Assembly (NCBI RefSeq): GCF_035917975.1
Contig: NZ_CP109130.1
Location: forward strand, 372,001 to 436,000
Origin: Streptosporangium sp. NBC_01756
GTDB taxonomy: Bacteria; Actinomycetota; Actinomycetes; Streptosporangiales; Streptosporangiaceae
Direction: 5' to 3'
DNA length: 64,000 nt
Position numbers and translations under genes: made by a program. Each line of letters starts with the position of its first letter. The first letter of the stretch is position 1. Below are positions 52,887 through 62,413 of the stretch, piece by piece. The notes beneath the pieces were generated by a model, which did not search any database, was not told where the DNA came from, and saw nothing but the letters and a program-made list of their open reading frames with translations.

Positions 52887-53466
52887 GGACGGGCTCCTTG
52901 CAGTGTCGTGCGGACGCTTGCGCCCGGTCTTTCCCAGCCCAGACCGTCGGCCGGTCTCTCCGGCCCGGTTCTCTCACCGGCTTTCCAGCTCGAACGCTAC
53001 CGCCCGGCGGGGCTCACCCCCAACAAAGAGAGGGGGCTGCGAGCACGGCAACGGGGTGACCCCCGGGGGCGGATGGACGCCCCTGGGGATCACCCCGGCG
53101 CCTGCGACGCTCGGCACGGGAGCGGGAAGAGGGCCCGGACAACCCTTCGGACCGGTTCCGTCCCGTCGGCGGCGAGCGCGGATTGCCGTTGTCTACTGGG
53201 TGTCCGGACCCCTCCTGGGTCCAACCCCCCGCCCGGTCGGGGTGCCCCGCCCCGACGGAACGACGGCCCTGCGCCTGGCTGTAGGACGGGGTCATCCCCC
53301 GTCACGGGCGCAGGAACCGACGATGTCAGGGACGGCCGACCGGCCAGTCCCGTGCTGGACTGGGCAGCAAACTACCGACCCCAGCGCAGATGTCAACCAT
53401 GTCACTAACAGCGGAAACATCAAGTTTTCGCAGCTGGGACATGATCGACGAGAGCCGTCAATGGTC
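52887..53466. other. intergenic region between helR-like and lnt genes
   Basis: These 580 bases hold no convincing gene. One strong hairpin (53053-53096) lies in the middle. The stretch 53390-53466 is less GC-rich, which fits the 3' region of the helicase-like gene. Confidence 0.6.
53053..53096. terminator. long hairpin upstream of lnt
   Basis: A 19-base stem including two G-U pairs (as read on the plus strand), with a 6-base loop, lies 370 bases after the stop of the minus-strand helicase-like gene and 167 bases before lnt. It may terminate the former or shape the lnt leader. Confidence 0.55.
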
Positions 53467-55809
53467 TCATGTGATCGAATGTCTCTCAAGTCGAACGAGC
53501 GCATCGGGAAGCGGACCGGTATGGACGACGCCAAGCCGCTGCGTCGCGCGGGTCATCGCCACGTAAAGATCGCTCGCTCCACGAGGGGATTCCCGCAGGA
53601 TCAGCTCCGGCTCCACCACGATGACCGCGTCGAACTCCAGTCCCTTGGCCTGGGTGGCCGTCAGGACCGCCGCCGGGGCGTCCAGGGCCGTGGCCCCCGG
53701 GCCCGCGACCGCGCCGCCGACCGCCTGGGTCACGATCTCGCCGAACTCTCCCACCCTGGACTCCGGTACGATCACGACCAGGCGTCCGCCCTCGACGACC
53801 TCCGCCTTGACCAGGCCGGCCAGCGCCTCCACCGGGGAGGCGGCCCAGGGACCGGTCCCCGTCTCCCGGACCGAGGTGGGCGCGACGAGATCGGGACCGA
53901 CCAGTTTCAGCACGTCGGCGGCGACCGCCATCAGTTCGGCCGGAGTGCGGTAGTTGACGCTGAGATGCTCCTCACGCCAGCGCCCGGACACGTACGGGTC
54001 GAGCACCCGGCCCCAGGAATGTGCCCCCGCCGAGGAACCGGTCTGCGCCAGGTCGCCGACGATCGTCATCGACCTAGTCGGGACCCGCCGCATCACCATC
54101 CGCCAGTCCATCGCCGACAGCTCCTGCGCCTCGTCCACGATGACGTGCCCGAAGGCCCAGGTGCGGTCGGCGGCGGCGCGCTCGGCGGTGGTCAGGTAGA
54201 CGTCGTCGCCCAGGTGCCTGGAGGCGAACTTCTCGGCGTCCATGATGTCCGACAGCCCGGTCATCTCCAGCACCTCCTTGGCGTAGGTCAGCTGGTGCTG
54301 GCGCTCGTCCAGGGCGGCGGCGCGCCGGGCCGCCTGCTCCTCCTCGGCGATCCACGCCCCGGCCCGCAGCACCGCCGGGTCGATGTCGCCGAGGAGCTCG
54401 GCGGCCTCGTCCAACAGCGGAACGTCAGACTCGGCCCACCAGTCCTGCCCCTGGCGGGGAGGCTCGCGCAGCAGCAGTTCGCGCTCGGCCGCGCCGAACT
54501 CGCCCGCGGCGTAGTCCAGCCGCTCCCGGGAAGTGAACAGCCCGATGAGGAGCTGCTGGGGGGTGGTGTAGGGCCACAGCCTGTTCAGCGCGGCCTTGAC
54601 GGGCCGCTCCGTACGGAGGTCCTCCCGGATGTCGGCCAGCTCGTCATCGTCGATCATGCCCTTGCCGAGCTGGCGTGCGGCCTGCCGGGCGAGTGCGTTG
54701 AGCAGGTGCCGAACGAAGATCCCCCGCGCCTCGTTGTGCGGTTTCCTGGAGCGGATCGCCCGTGCACGGGCGGCGTCCAGGACGCGGCCGTCGAGCCTGA
54801 GGGTGTAGCGGTCGAGACGGATGTCGACCGGCTGGCGCGGCACCCGCTGCCGCTCCCGTACGGCCCTCGCCACCACCTCGGCCATCCGCGCGTCCCCCTT
54901 GAGCTCGGCCACCTCGGACCGTTCCCGGACCGTGGCGGTGACCCCCGGGTACAGCTCGGCGACCGTGGACAGCAGCACGTCGGTCTCGCCCAGGGAGGGC
55001 AGCACCTGCTCGATGTAGCGCAGGAAGGTCAGGTTGGGCCCGAGGATGAGCACGCCCCGGCGGGCGAGCTTGTCACGGTGGGTGTAGAGCAGGTAGGCCG
55101 CCCGGTGCAGGGCCACCACGGTCTTGCCCGTGCCGGGACCGCCCTGCACGACCAGCACGCCACCCAGGTCCGAACGGATGATGCGGTCCTGCTCGGACTG
55201 GATGGTGGCCACGATGTCGCGCATCCGCCCGGTGCGCTTGGCCGCGATCGAGGCCAGCAGGGCCGCCTCCCCGTTGAGCGTGGCCACGTCGTCGTCGGTG
55301 AGGTTGTCGAGGTCGAGCAGGTCGTCGTCGACCCCGATCACCTTGCGCCCCTTGGTCTGCAGGTGACGGCGGCGGGTGACGCCCATCGAGGCGGCGGGGG
55401 TGGCTCCGTAGAACGGCTGGGCCACCGGCGCCCGCCAGTCGATCAGCAGCCGCCGCTGCTCGTCGTCGGCGAGACCGATGCGTCCGATGTAGAGCGAGGT
55501 GTGGTCGGCGTTGTCGAGCCGCCCGAAGCACAGACCGTTCTCGACCGCCCACAGTCGGCCCAGCCGTTCGGCGTACATCCCGGCGAAGGTGTCGCGCTCG
55601 GAGCGGTTCTGGTGGGTGCCGCCGCCCCCGCCCTGTGCCAGCACTCCGTCCAGCTGCCGCTGGGTGCGTTCGCGCAACAGGTCGAGCCGTGCGTAGAGAC
55701 CGGAGACGTACTCCTGCTCCTTGGCGAGCTCGAGTTGACGGGTTGCCGTCGCTCCATTATCGTTGATAGTAATGGGATACTCCGGGCCTTTGACTGGTTG
55801 TTGTGACAA
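53467..55809 (-). CDS. helR: HelD/HelR-like UvrD-family ATPase acting on RNA polymerase
   Basis: This 780-residue protein has a TTG start, the only in-frame start before MYAERLGRLW. The N-terminus has a coiled-coil-like arm (KEQEYVSGLYARLDLLRERT). Walker A GGPGTGKTVVALHRAAYLL lies near 219, and the helicase-like motifs VIVDEAQELSAMDWRMVMRR, IVGDLAQTGS and VTATQAKGLEFDAVIVVEP follow. The layout matches HelD-type factors that remove stalled RNA polymerase; the HelR branch protects against rifamycins. No 3'-5' helicase partner domains beyond this are seen. The gene symbol is used by similarity. Confidence 0.85.
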   Translation of the reverse strand: MSQQPVKGPEYPITINDNGATATRQLELAKEQEYVSGLYARLDLLRERTQRQLDGVLAQGGGGGTHQNRSERDTFAGMYAERLGRLWAVENGLCFGRLDNADHTSLYIGRIGLADDEQRRLLIDWRAPVAQPFYGATPAASMGVTRRRHLQTKGRKVIGVDDDLLDLDNLTDDDVATLNGEAALLASIAAKRTGRMRDIVATIQSEQDRIIRSDLGGVLVVQGGPGTGKTVVALHRAAYLLYTHRDKLARRGVLILGPNLTFLRYIEQVLPSLGETDVLLSTVAELYPGVTATVRERSEVAELKGDARMAEVVARAVRERQRVPRQPVDIRLDRYTLRLDGRVLDAARARAIRSRKPHNEARGIFVRHLLNALARQAARQLGKGMIDDDELADIREDLRTERPVKAALNRLWPYTTPQQLLIGLFTSRERLDYAAGEFGAAERELLLREPPRQGQDWWAESDVPLLDEAAELLGDIDPAVLRAGAWIAEEEQAARRAAALDERQHQLTYAKEVLEMTGLSDIMDAEKFASRHLGDDVYLTTAERAAADRTWAFGHVIVDEAQELSAMDWRMVMRRVPTRSMTIVGDLAQTGSSAGAHSWGRVLDPYVSGRWREEHLSVNYRTPAELMAVAADVLKLVGPDLVAPTSVRETGTGPWAASPVEALAGLVKAEVVEGGRLVVIVPESRVGEFGEIVTQAVGGAVAGPGATALDAPAAVLTATQAKGLEFDAVIVVEPELILRESPRGASDLYVAMTRATQRLGVVHTGPLPDALVRLERHSIT

Positions 55810-56062
55810 ACCATCACCCTAGCAGGTCCGTCGAGATGTTCACCCCTCCTGCGGCCATCACAGGTTGGTTGCAGCACCTTTCCCACATGACGAATTCCAT
55901 TCGCACTCCTTGGATCCGCCTCCGATGAGGCACCCGTCTTCCCAACCATGCGACGCGGGCGACTGCCACGAGCGCGCCCAGCCGGAAGAGCCGTGACCCG
56001 GCCCACAGCCATCCCCAGCCTGCGGCCGAGCTCTACCGGCTCGACCCGGCCCACCGGCAGGG

Positions 56063-56569
56063 TCAGGCGGACTCGTCCGGTTTGACGGCGCCCGGCGCGG
56101 CCGGCTCGGGGGCACGGTGTTCGTAGGGCGTGCTCAGCACGACCGTCGTCCGGGTCGAGACGTTGGCCGAGGTGCGGATCTGGTTGAGCAGCTCCTCCAG
56201 GGCGATCGGCGAGGCCACCCGCACCTTGAGGATGTAGCTCTCGTCGCCGGCCACGCTGTGGCAGGCCTCGATGGCGCTCAGGTGGGCCAGCCGGTCGGGG
56301 GCGTCGTCGGCGGCGGCGGGATCGATCGGCTTGATGGAGACGAAGGCGGTGAGCGAGAGCCCGATCGCGTCATAGTCCACCAGCGCCGCGTATCCCCGCA
56401 GCACACCACGCTTCTCCAACCGGCGCACCCTCTGGTGAACCGCCGACACCGACAGCCCGGTCTCCCTGGCCAGGTCGGTGAAGCTCATCCGGCCGTCCTC
56501 GGCCAGCAACGTCACGATCCGGCGGTCGATCTCCTCCACCCGGTCAACGGTAACGGCACCGGCGGCCAC
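56063..56569 (-). CDS. Lrp/AsnC-family transcriptional regulator
   Basis: This 168-residue protein starts at the GTG that follows GGGAAGGG by 5 bases; a TTG 33 bases upstream is possible. The N-terminal HTH (EEIDRRIVTLLAEDGRMSFT, DLARETGLSVSAVHQRVRRL) is followed by a RAM domain (CHSVAGDESYILKVRV) that senses an amino acid. The end has a short disordered tail. It lies between the helR-like and histidine kinase genes on the same strand. Its target is unknown. Confidence 0.9.
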   Translation of the reverse strand: MAAGAVTVDRVEEIDRRIVTLLAEDGRMSFTDLARETGLSVSAVHQRVRRLEKRGVLRGYAALVDYDAIGLSLTAFVSIKPIDPAAADDAPDRLAHLSAIEACHSVAGDESYILKVRVASPIALEELLNQIRTSANVSTRTTVVLSTPYEHRAPEPAAPGAVKPDESA

Positions 56570-56644
56570 CCGCGCCCTTCCCGGGTCACGGCATGGTCCC
56601 AACCCCGCTCCGCCCAGGCTCCCCCGGACGGCCCGCTCCGGCGG

Positions 56645-58270
56645 TCACCGGGCTTCGGCGGCCTCCTCCGCCTCCGTTCCCGTCTCCTCGGCTGCCTCGG
56701 CGGACGCGGGAGCCTCCTCCTGCGGCGCGACCGTAATGGGCAGCGTGATGTGGAAGCGGGCTCCCTCGGTGTGCTCGGTGTCGAGCCAGATCTTCCCCTG
56801 GTGCTGTTCCACGATCTTCCGGCAGAGCGCCAGGCCGATCCCGGTGCCGCCGTAGGCGTCCCGGTGATGCAGCCGCTGGAAGATGATAAAGATCTTGTCG
56901 GCGAAGTTGGGGGCGATGCCGATCCCGTTGTCGGTCAGGGTCATCGACCACTCCCCGTCGCGCTCCTCGGCCTCGATCCGGACGTGCGGCCTGCGGCCGG
57001 GGCTGCGGAACTTCAGGGAGTTGCCGATCAGGTTCTGCCAGAGCATCACGAACTGGGTCCGGTCGCCGACGATCACCGGCAGGTCGCCGACCTCGATCTC
57101 CGCCTCGGACTCCTCCACGGCGGCGGAGAGGTTGACCAGCGCCCTGTCGACCACGTCGTTGAGGTCCATCTCGACGGGCTCCTGGTGGACGCGCCCCACC
57201 CGGGAGAAGGTGAGCAGCTCGTTGATGAGCACCTGCATGCGCTTGGCTCCGTCGACGGCGAAGTCGATGTAGGTGTTGGCCCTGTCGTCGAGCTGGGAGG
57301 CGTAGCGCTGCTGGAGCATCTGGCAGAAGGAGGCGATCTTACGCAGGGGTTCCTGCAGGTCGTGGGAGGCGACGTAGGCGAACTGCTCCAGCTCGGCGTT
57401 GGAGCGTTTCAGCTCCTCCGCCTGCACGGCGATCTGCTGCCGGGAGGCGCGGGCCTCCTCCAGTTCGCTGACGATCCGCTTGCGCATCGCCTCCATGTCA
57501 CCGGCCAGCGCGGCGAGGTCGGCGGGCCCGCCGGTGTCGACGTGGTGCTCGAAGTCACCGCCGGTGACCCGGCGCGAGGCCTCACCCAGGCGTGCCAGGG
57601 GGTTGAACACCGCGATCCGCAGAAGCACCGCCACCGCGACGATGGTGACCAGGAAGGCGACGAGGATGGCGAAGAAGGTCATGTCCCGGAGCGTGCGGGC
57701 GTCGTCGAGGCCGATACGTGCGGCGTCCCTGGCCCGCTCCCAGGCGGTGCTCTGGTCGGTGAGCGCGCCACGGACCGTGTCGAAGGCCCGCTTGCTCTCC
57801 TCCGCCTGTTCGGAACTGACGGTCTCCGGCCCGGAGGCGCGCACGGACGCGATCATCGGCTCCGCGTAGCGGGCGCGCCACTGGGCGCTCAGCCGCTCCA
57901 CCGCGGCCAGTTCGTCCATCGCGCCCGCGGCCGGTGCCACCAGGCGGGTCTGCGACAACGCGAGGTCCTGGTCACGCCGTCCTTCCTCATAGGGCTGGAG
58001 GAACTCATCCTTGCCGCTGATGACGAAGCCCCGCAGCCCCGTCTCCTGGTTCACCAGGGCCGTCTGAAGGCGCTCCGACTGGATCCTGCCCATCGATATC
58101 TCGTCGATGAGGCGGTTGGAGGCCTGCGCCGCGTTCTGCAGGACGACGGCGCCGACCACCGCGGAGGCGGCCAGGAGCACGGCCATGGCCAGCAGCACGA
58201 CGTTGAACCACGTCTGCGCGCTCCAACGGCCGCGCCGGAGTTCGGCCAGGCGTATCTGGTCGGTGGTCAT
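56645..58270 (-). CDS. CHASE3-type sensor histidine kinase
   Basis: This 541-residue membrane protein has a helix at about 22-45 and a second at about 205-225, framing an extracellular CHASE3 domain (ETGLRGFVISGKDEFLQPYE). HAMP (LARLGEASRRVTGGDFEH) leads into the kinase core with the phospho-acceptor in YVASHDLQEPLRKIASFCQM near residue 303, the N-box NLIGNSLKF and the G-boxes DNGIGI and YGGTGIGLAL. The SHDLQEPLR motif is of the phytochrome-like group. No response regulator gene is adjacent, so this is an orphan kinase. Confidence 0.92.
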   Translation of the reverse strand: MTTDQIRLAELRRGRWSAQTWFNVVLLAMAVLLAASAVVGAVVLQNAAQASNRLIDEISMGRIQSERLQTALVNQETGLRGFVISGKDEFLQPYEEGRRDQDLALSQTRLVAPAAGAMDELAAVERLSAQWRARYAEPMIASVRASGPETVSSEQAEESKRAFDTVRGALTDQSTAWERARDAARIGLDDARTLRDMTFFAILVAFLVTIVAVAVLLRIAVFNPLARLGEASRRVTGGDFEHHVDTGGPADLAALAGDMEAMRKRIVSELEEARASRQQIAVQAEELKRSNAELEQFAYVASHDLQEPLRKIASFCQMLQQRYASQLDDRANTYIDFAVDGAKRMQVLINELLTFSRVGRVHQEPVEMDLNDVVDRALVNLSAAVEESEAEIEVGDLPVIVGDRTQFVMLWQNLIGNSLKFRSPGRRPHVRIEAEERDGEWSMTLTDNGIGIAPNFADKIFIIFQRLHHRDAYGGTGIGLALCRKIVEQHQGKIWLDTEHTEGARFHITLPITVAPQEEAPASAEAAEETGTEAEEAAEAR

Positions 58271-58481
58271 CGAATCTCATCTCGCAGGTCTCGGTCCGCC
58301 TGGAACAGCGGAAAACCGACAGCTGACGAAAGATACCGGAACAGCACCCCCCCTTTGTAAAGGATCACGTCCTTCGACGGCCCTCGGTCGTACGCCGTCC
58401 GGGACGGAGGTGCGAAGCTGGTGCGACGGGCGCCGTCATGACGACCGCGGCGATCGGCCTGTTCGCTCCTGGGAGGTAGCT

Positions 58482-59894
58482 GTGTCCGACGAGTTCGACG
58501 TGATCGTGGTGGGCGCCGGTCCCGCCGGGGAGAACGCCGCGGCCCGCGCGGCCCGCGGAGGGCTGAGCGTCGCGGTGGTGGAGACGGAACTGGCCGGCGG
58601 GGAGTGCTCCTACTGGGCCTGCATCCCCAGCAAGGCCCTGCTGCGCCCGGTGGAGCTCGCCGCCGAGGTCGGCCGGGTCCCCGGCCTGACTCTGGGACCG
58701 ATCGACGTCGACGCCGTGCTCACCCGGCGTGACGAGGCCGTGTCACATCTGGACGACAGCAACCAGGTGAAATGGGTCAAGAGCATTCCGGCGGAGTTCA
58801 TCCGGGGATACGGGCGGCTGCGGGGCCCCCGGCAGGTCGAGGTGACCGCCCCCAACGGCGCCACCCGCCTGCTCCGTGCCCGGCACGCCGTCGTGCTGGC
58901 CACCGGCAGCCGGCCGGTGACACCGCCGGTCCCCGGCCTGGCGGAGGCCGCGCCATGGCTGAGCCGCGAGGCGACCGGCGTCACCGCCGTCCCGAGGCGG
59001 CTGGCCGTACTGGGCGGCGGCGTGGTTGCCTGCGAGATGGCCCAGGCTCTGCACGGGCTCGGCGCCCGGGAGACGACGATGCTGGTGCGCGGGCACGCGC
59101 TGCTCGGCCGGGTGGAGCCGCTCGCCGGAGAACTGCTGGCCGCCTCACTCGCCGACGCCGGCATCGAGGTCCGTACCGGCGTCCAGGTCACCGGGGTGAA
59201 GCGGCCCGAGCCGGGCGGCCCGGTGACCGTTCACTTCGCCGAGGGGCCACCGCTGGAAGCCGACGAACTGCTGGTGGCCACCGGCCGCCGGCCGGCGACC
59301 CGCGACGTCGGCCTCGACACCGTCGGCCTGCCGGAGACCGGACCGGTGCCGGTCGACGACAGCATGCGCGCGACCGGGGTCGCCGACGGCTGGCTGTACG
59401 CCGTGGGCGACGTCAACGGCCGCAACCTGCTCACCCACATGGGCAAATACCAGGGCCGGGTGTGCGGCGACGTCATCGCGGCGCGGGCCAACGGCGAGCC
59501 CGACGACCTGCCGGCGATGCGCGCCGTGGCCGACGGGTACGGCGCGCCGCAGGTGGTCTTCACCGACCCCCAGGTCTGCGCGGTCGGCCGCACCGAGGCG
59601 CAGGCCCGCGAGGAGGGCTTCGACGTCCGTGCGGTCGAGTACGACCTGGGCGCGGTGTCCGGCGCCTACCTGCGCGGCGACGGCTACCGGGGCAGGGCGA
59701 AGGCCGTCGTGGACGAGCGCAGGCGCGTCCTGCTGGGCGTGACCTTCGTCGGGCCGGACGTGGCCGAACTGCTGCACTCGGCGACGGTCGCCGTCACCGC
59801 CGAGGTGTCCCTGGACCGGCTCTGGCACGCCGTCCCGTCCTTCCCCACCGTGAGCGAGGTCTGGCTGCGACTGCTGGAGGAGTACGGGCTCTGA
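58482..59894 (+). CDS. dihydrolipoamide dehydrogenase-like flavin disulfide oxidoreductase
   Basis: This 470-residue cytoplasmic enzyme has a GTG start after GGGAGGTAGCT. The FAD motif VVGAGPAGENAAARAARGG is followed by the redox-active disulfide in GECSYWACIPSKALLRP, keeping the Cys-x4-Cys spacing of lipoamide dehydrogenase and mercuric reductase but with unusual residues between. An NAD(P) motif (LAVLGGGVVACEMAQALHGL) and a C-terminal dimerisation domain (LWHAVPSFPTVSEVWLRLLE) complete the family. The conserved catalytic His-Glu appears as HAVPSFPTVSE. The physiological disulfide substrate is unclear. Confidence 0.9.
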   Translation: MSDEFDVIVVGAGPAGENAAARAARGGLSVAVVETELAGGECSYWACIPSKALLRPVELAAEVGRVPGLTLGPIDVDAVLTRRDEAVSHLDDSNQVKWVKSIPAEFIRGYGRLRGPRQVEVTAPNGATRLLRARHAVVLATGSRPVTPPVPGLAEAAPWLSREATGVTAVPRRLAVLGGGVVACEMAQALHGLGARETTMLVRGHALLGRVEPLAGELLAASLADAGIEVRTGVQVTGVKRPEPGGPVTVHFAEGPPLEADELLVATGRRPATRDVGLDTVGLPETGPVPVDDSMRATGVADGWLYAVGDVNGRNLLTHMGKYQGRVCGDVIAARANGEPDDLPAMRAVADGYGAPQVVFTDPQVCAVGRTEAQAREEGFDVRAVEYDLGAVSGAYLRGDGYRGRAKAVVDERRRVLLGVTFVGPDVAELLHSATVAVTAEVSLDRLWHAVPSFPTVSEVWLRLLEEYGL

Positions 59895-60049
59895 CCCGTA
59901 CGGAGCAGAGCGGAGCCACCCGGCCCCGCCGAGACAGCCGGGGTCCCCCGCCGCCCCGCGTCTCCGGGCCGAGCCGGCACCGGCTCGACTTCTCTGTCGG
60001 CTGCCTCCGGCTACCCACGGCGGGCCGTCATGATTGATGATGGGAAGCG

Positions 60050-61000
60050 ATGTCATCAGATCGACTTGCCCGCGCCACCGCCTCCCTCCACGGCCTGGCC
60101 CTGGGTGACGCACTCGGCTCGCAGTTCTTCGTCCCCGCCAACCGCCAGGCCCTCACCGACCGCACGCTGCCACCCGCACCGTGGCAGTGGACCGACGACA
60201 CCGAGATGGCCTGCTCGATCTACCGGATCCTGGCCGACCACGGAACCGTCGACCAGGACGAGCTCTCCGCGAGCTTCGCCGTCCGCCACGACTTCGACCG
60301 GGGGTACGGCCCGGCCACCAACCGGATGCTGCGCATGGTCCGCGAGGGCGGCGACTGGCGGACGCTGGCCGCCGAACTGTTCGACGGGAAGGGCTCGTGG
60401 GGCAACGGCGCCGCCATGCGGGTCGCGCCGCTGGGCGCCTGGTTCGCCGACGACCCGGCGCACGCCGTACGGCAGGCGGAACTGTCCGCGCAGATCACCC
60501 ATACCCATCCCGAAGCCGTCGCCGGAGCGGTCGCGGTGGCCGCCGCCGCGGCGATCGCCGCATCCCAGCCCCGGCTCGGTCCGGGCCGGTTCCTCGACCA
60601 GGTGCTGGCGCACGTGCCCGCGGGTTCCGTGCACAACGGGATCAAGGAGGCGAGGCATCTGCTCACCATCGGCGACCCGCGCCTCGCCGCCGGAATCCTC
60701 GGCAACGGGCGCAACGTCAGCGCCCACGACACCGTCCCCTTCACGCTGTGGGCCGCCGCCCGCAATCTCGACGACTTCGAGCGCGCCTTCTGGACCACCG
60801 CCCAGGCGGGCGGTGACATCGACACCACATGTGCGATCGTCGGCGGCGTCGTCGGCGCACGCGTCGGCTCCGGCGGCCTGCCACCCGGCTGGCTGCGGGC
60901 CTGCGAGCCGATGCCCCGCTGGGCGGCCGTACCCGGCCCGGAGCACCCGGCCGCCGGACCGGTGCCACCGCCCGCGGACGGCTCGGATCCGAGCCGCTGA
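60050..61000 (+). CDS. ADP-ribosylglycohydrolase family protein
   Basis: This 316-residue cytoplasmic enzyme has its ATG after GGGAAG. Magnesium-binding motifs are visible: GDALGSQF, WTDDTEMACSIY, SWGNGAAMRVAPLGAWF and GGDIDTTCAIVGGVVGA. The family (DraG/ARH) removes ADP-ribose from proteins or small molecules. The target here is not evident, and no ADP-ribosyltransferase gene is nearby. The next gene encodes a DUF4291 protein on the same strand. Confidence 0.92.
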   Translation: MSSDRLARATASLHGLALGDALGSQFFVPANRQALTDRTLPPAPWQWTDDTEMACSIYRILADHGTVDQDELSASFAVRHDFDRGYGPATNRMLRMVREGGDWRTLAAELFDGKGSWGNGAAMRVAPLGAWFADDPAHAVRQAELSAQITHTHPEAVAGAVAVAAAAAIAASQPRLGPGRFLDQVLAHVPAGSVHNGIKEARHLLTIGDPRLAAGILGNGRNVSAHDTVPFTLWAAARNLDDFERAFWTTAQAGGDIDTTCAIVGGVVGARVGSGGLPPGWLRACEPMPRWAAVPGPEHPAAGPVPPPADGSDPSR

Positions 61001-61114
61001 GCGGCACGCCCCCGGCGGGACGCCACGCCCCATGTCGCCGGCCCCGATGAGGCGACGGGCCGGCCGGGGGAAATCCCGTTGCCGGGGAATCGCCGTTTCG
61101 GCACCCTGGTCGGC

Positions 61115-61693
61115 ATGAACGTGCCCTACCGGCAGATCCGTGCCGTCTACACCGAGGAGTCGATCACCGTCTACCAGGCCTACGACCCGGCCATCGCCGG
61201 TCCGGCCGTCGCCGCCCAGAGTTTCGTCCCGCCGTTCAGGCGTGAGCGGATGACCTGGATCAAGCCGTCGTTCCTGTGGATGATGTACCGGTGCGGCTGG
61301 GCCACCAAGCCCGGCCAGCGGCGCGTCTTGGCCATCGAGATCACGCGTGACGGCTTCGAGTGGGCGCTGGCGAACTCCTGCCTCAGCCACTACGACCGTG
61401 AGCGGCACGCCGACCGGGACGCATGGGCGGAACGGCTCAGGAGGAGTCCGGTCCGGATCCAGTGGGATCCCGAACGCGACGGCCGGCTGAACGCCCTGCC
61501 GTACCGGTCCCTGCAGATCGGCCTGTCCGGCGAGGCCGTGGACCGCTACACCGACGAGTGGATCACTGCCGTCACCGACGTCACGGACCTGGCCGGCGCG
61601 GTCCGGGCGGGAGAGCACGGGGCCCTCCCGGCCGAGCGGCCTTACCCGCTCCCACCGGACGTGGCGGAGATCGTCGGCGCCGATCCCGGATGA
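61115..61693 (+). CDS. DUF4291 family protein
   Basis: This 192-residue cytoplasmic protein is best started at the ATG giving MNVPYRQIRAVYTEESITVY; the 12 codons upstream look non-coding. The family block SFVPPFRRERMTWIKPSFLW, then MMYRCGWATK is almost canonical, as is ALPYRSLQIGLSGEAVDRY. The function of DUF4291 is not known to me. It lies 114 bases after the ADP-ribosylglycohydrolase gene and may be co-transcribed with it. Confidence 0.88.
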   Translation: MNVPYRQIRAVYTEESITVYQAYDPAIAGPAVAAQSFVPPFRRERMTWIKPSFLWMMYRCGWATKPGQRRVLAIEITRDGFEWALANSCLSHYDRERHADRDAWAERLRRSPVRIQWDPERDGRLNALPYRSLQIGLSGEAVDRYTDEWITAVTDVTDLAGAVRAGEHGALPAERPYPLPPDVAEIVGADPG

Positions 61694-61759
61694 TCGGCCC
61701 GCACCCGGCCAGGACAGGGGTCGTCTCCCAACTGAAGGCCGCCGCGAGCGCCGAGCCGG

Positions 61760-62344
61760 TCAGCCGCCGGGGCCCGCCTCGTTGTCGGGGGCACCGTCGC
61801 CGCTGGTCGGCAGGTCGCCCCGCTCCACCGGGCCGGGCGGCGGCACGGGTGTCGAGGAGCCGTCTCCGGTCGCATGCCGGGCTCCGGACACGGCCGCCTT
61901 CAGCGCGGCGCGGTCCACCTCCCCGATACGGCCCTTCAACCAGATGAGGTGATCGGCCCGGACCGCCGTGTACTCGTGGCGCCCACCACCCCGGCGGTAC
62001 CAGCCCGCCTCGTCGCGCTCGCACCTGACCGGAGCCGTCGGCGGTTCGGCGTCCGTGATCGGCGTGTCGGCGCAGAGGGCGTCGCCGAACGTGCCGCGGT
62101 CGACTCTCAGCTCCACCTGCCGGCCTTCCGGAGAGACGTAGAAGGCCCCGAACCCGTCTTCTCCGACCCCGCCGATCGACTGCTCGGCCAACTCGTAGCC
62201 CGGCAGGTCGACCACATAGACCAGGTCCGGGGCCACACCCTGCGCCCGCACCCGGTCCAGCGCGTCCTGGCTGAGCGACGCCTCCGAGCCGCAACCGGAC
62301 ACGAACATCCCGAGGAGCACGAGAGGGACAAGACGACGCTTCAT
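61760..62344 (-). CDS. small lipoprotein of unknown function
   Basis: This 194-residue exported protein starts at the ATG 5 bases after AAGGAG; a GTG 3 bases earlier is too close to that site. The signal peptide ends in the lipobox FVSGC with Cys at 18. The mature part is mixed alpha/beta with a two-Cys segment (DALCADTP and PVRCERDEAGW) and a disordered Pro/Gly tail. I recognise no family. It is convergent with the DUF4291 gene. Confidence 0.8.
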   Translation of the reverse strand: MKRRLVPLVLLGMFVSGCGSEASLSQDALDRVRAQGVAPDLVYVVDLPGYELAEQSIGGVGEDGFGAFYVSPEGRQVELRVDRGTFGDALCADTPITDAEPPTAPVRCERDEAGWYRRGGGRHEYTAVRADHLIWLKGRIGEVDRAALKAAVSGARHATGDGSSTPVPPPGPVERGDLPTSGDGAPDNEAGPGG

Positions 62345-62413
62345 CACATCTCCTTGAGCGTGGACACCCCGCCTTCGGGCGGGAGATCATCATGACCGTG
62401 GCGCGATGACCGA

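Noticed and set aside
55810..56062. Rifamycin-associated element upstream of the helR-like gene
   Set aside because: I looked for a GGGGCTTGC-type dyad as recalled from HelR loci and found none in this gap.
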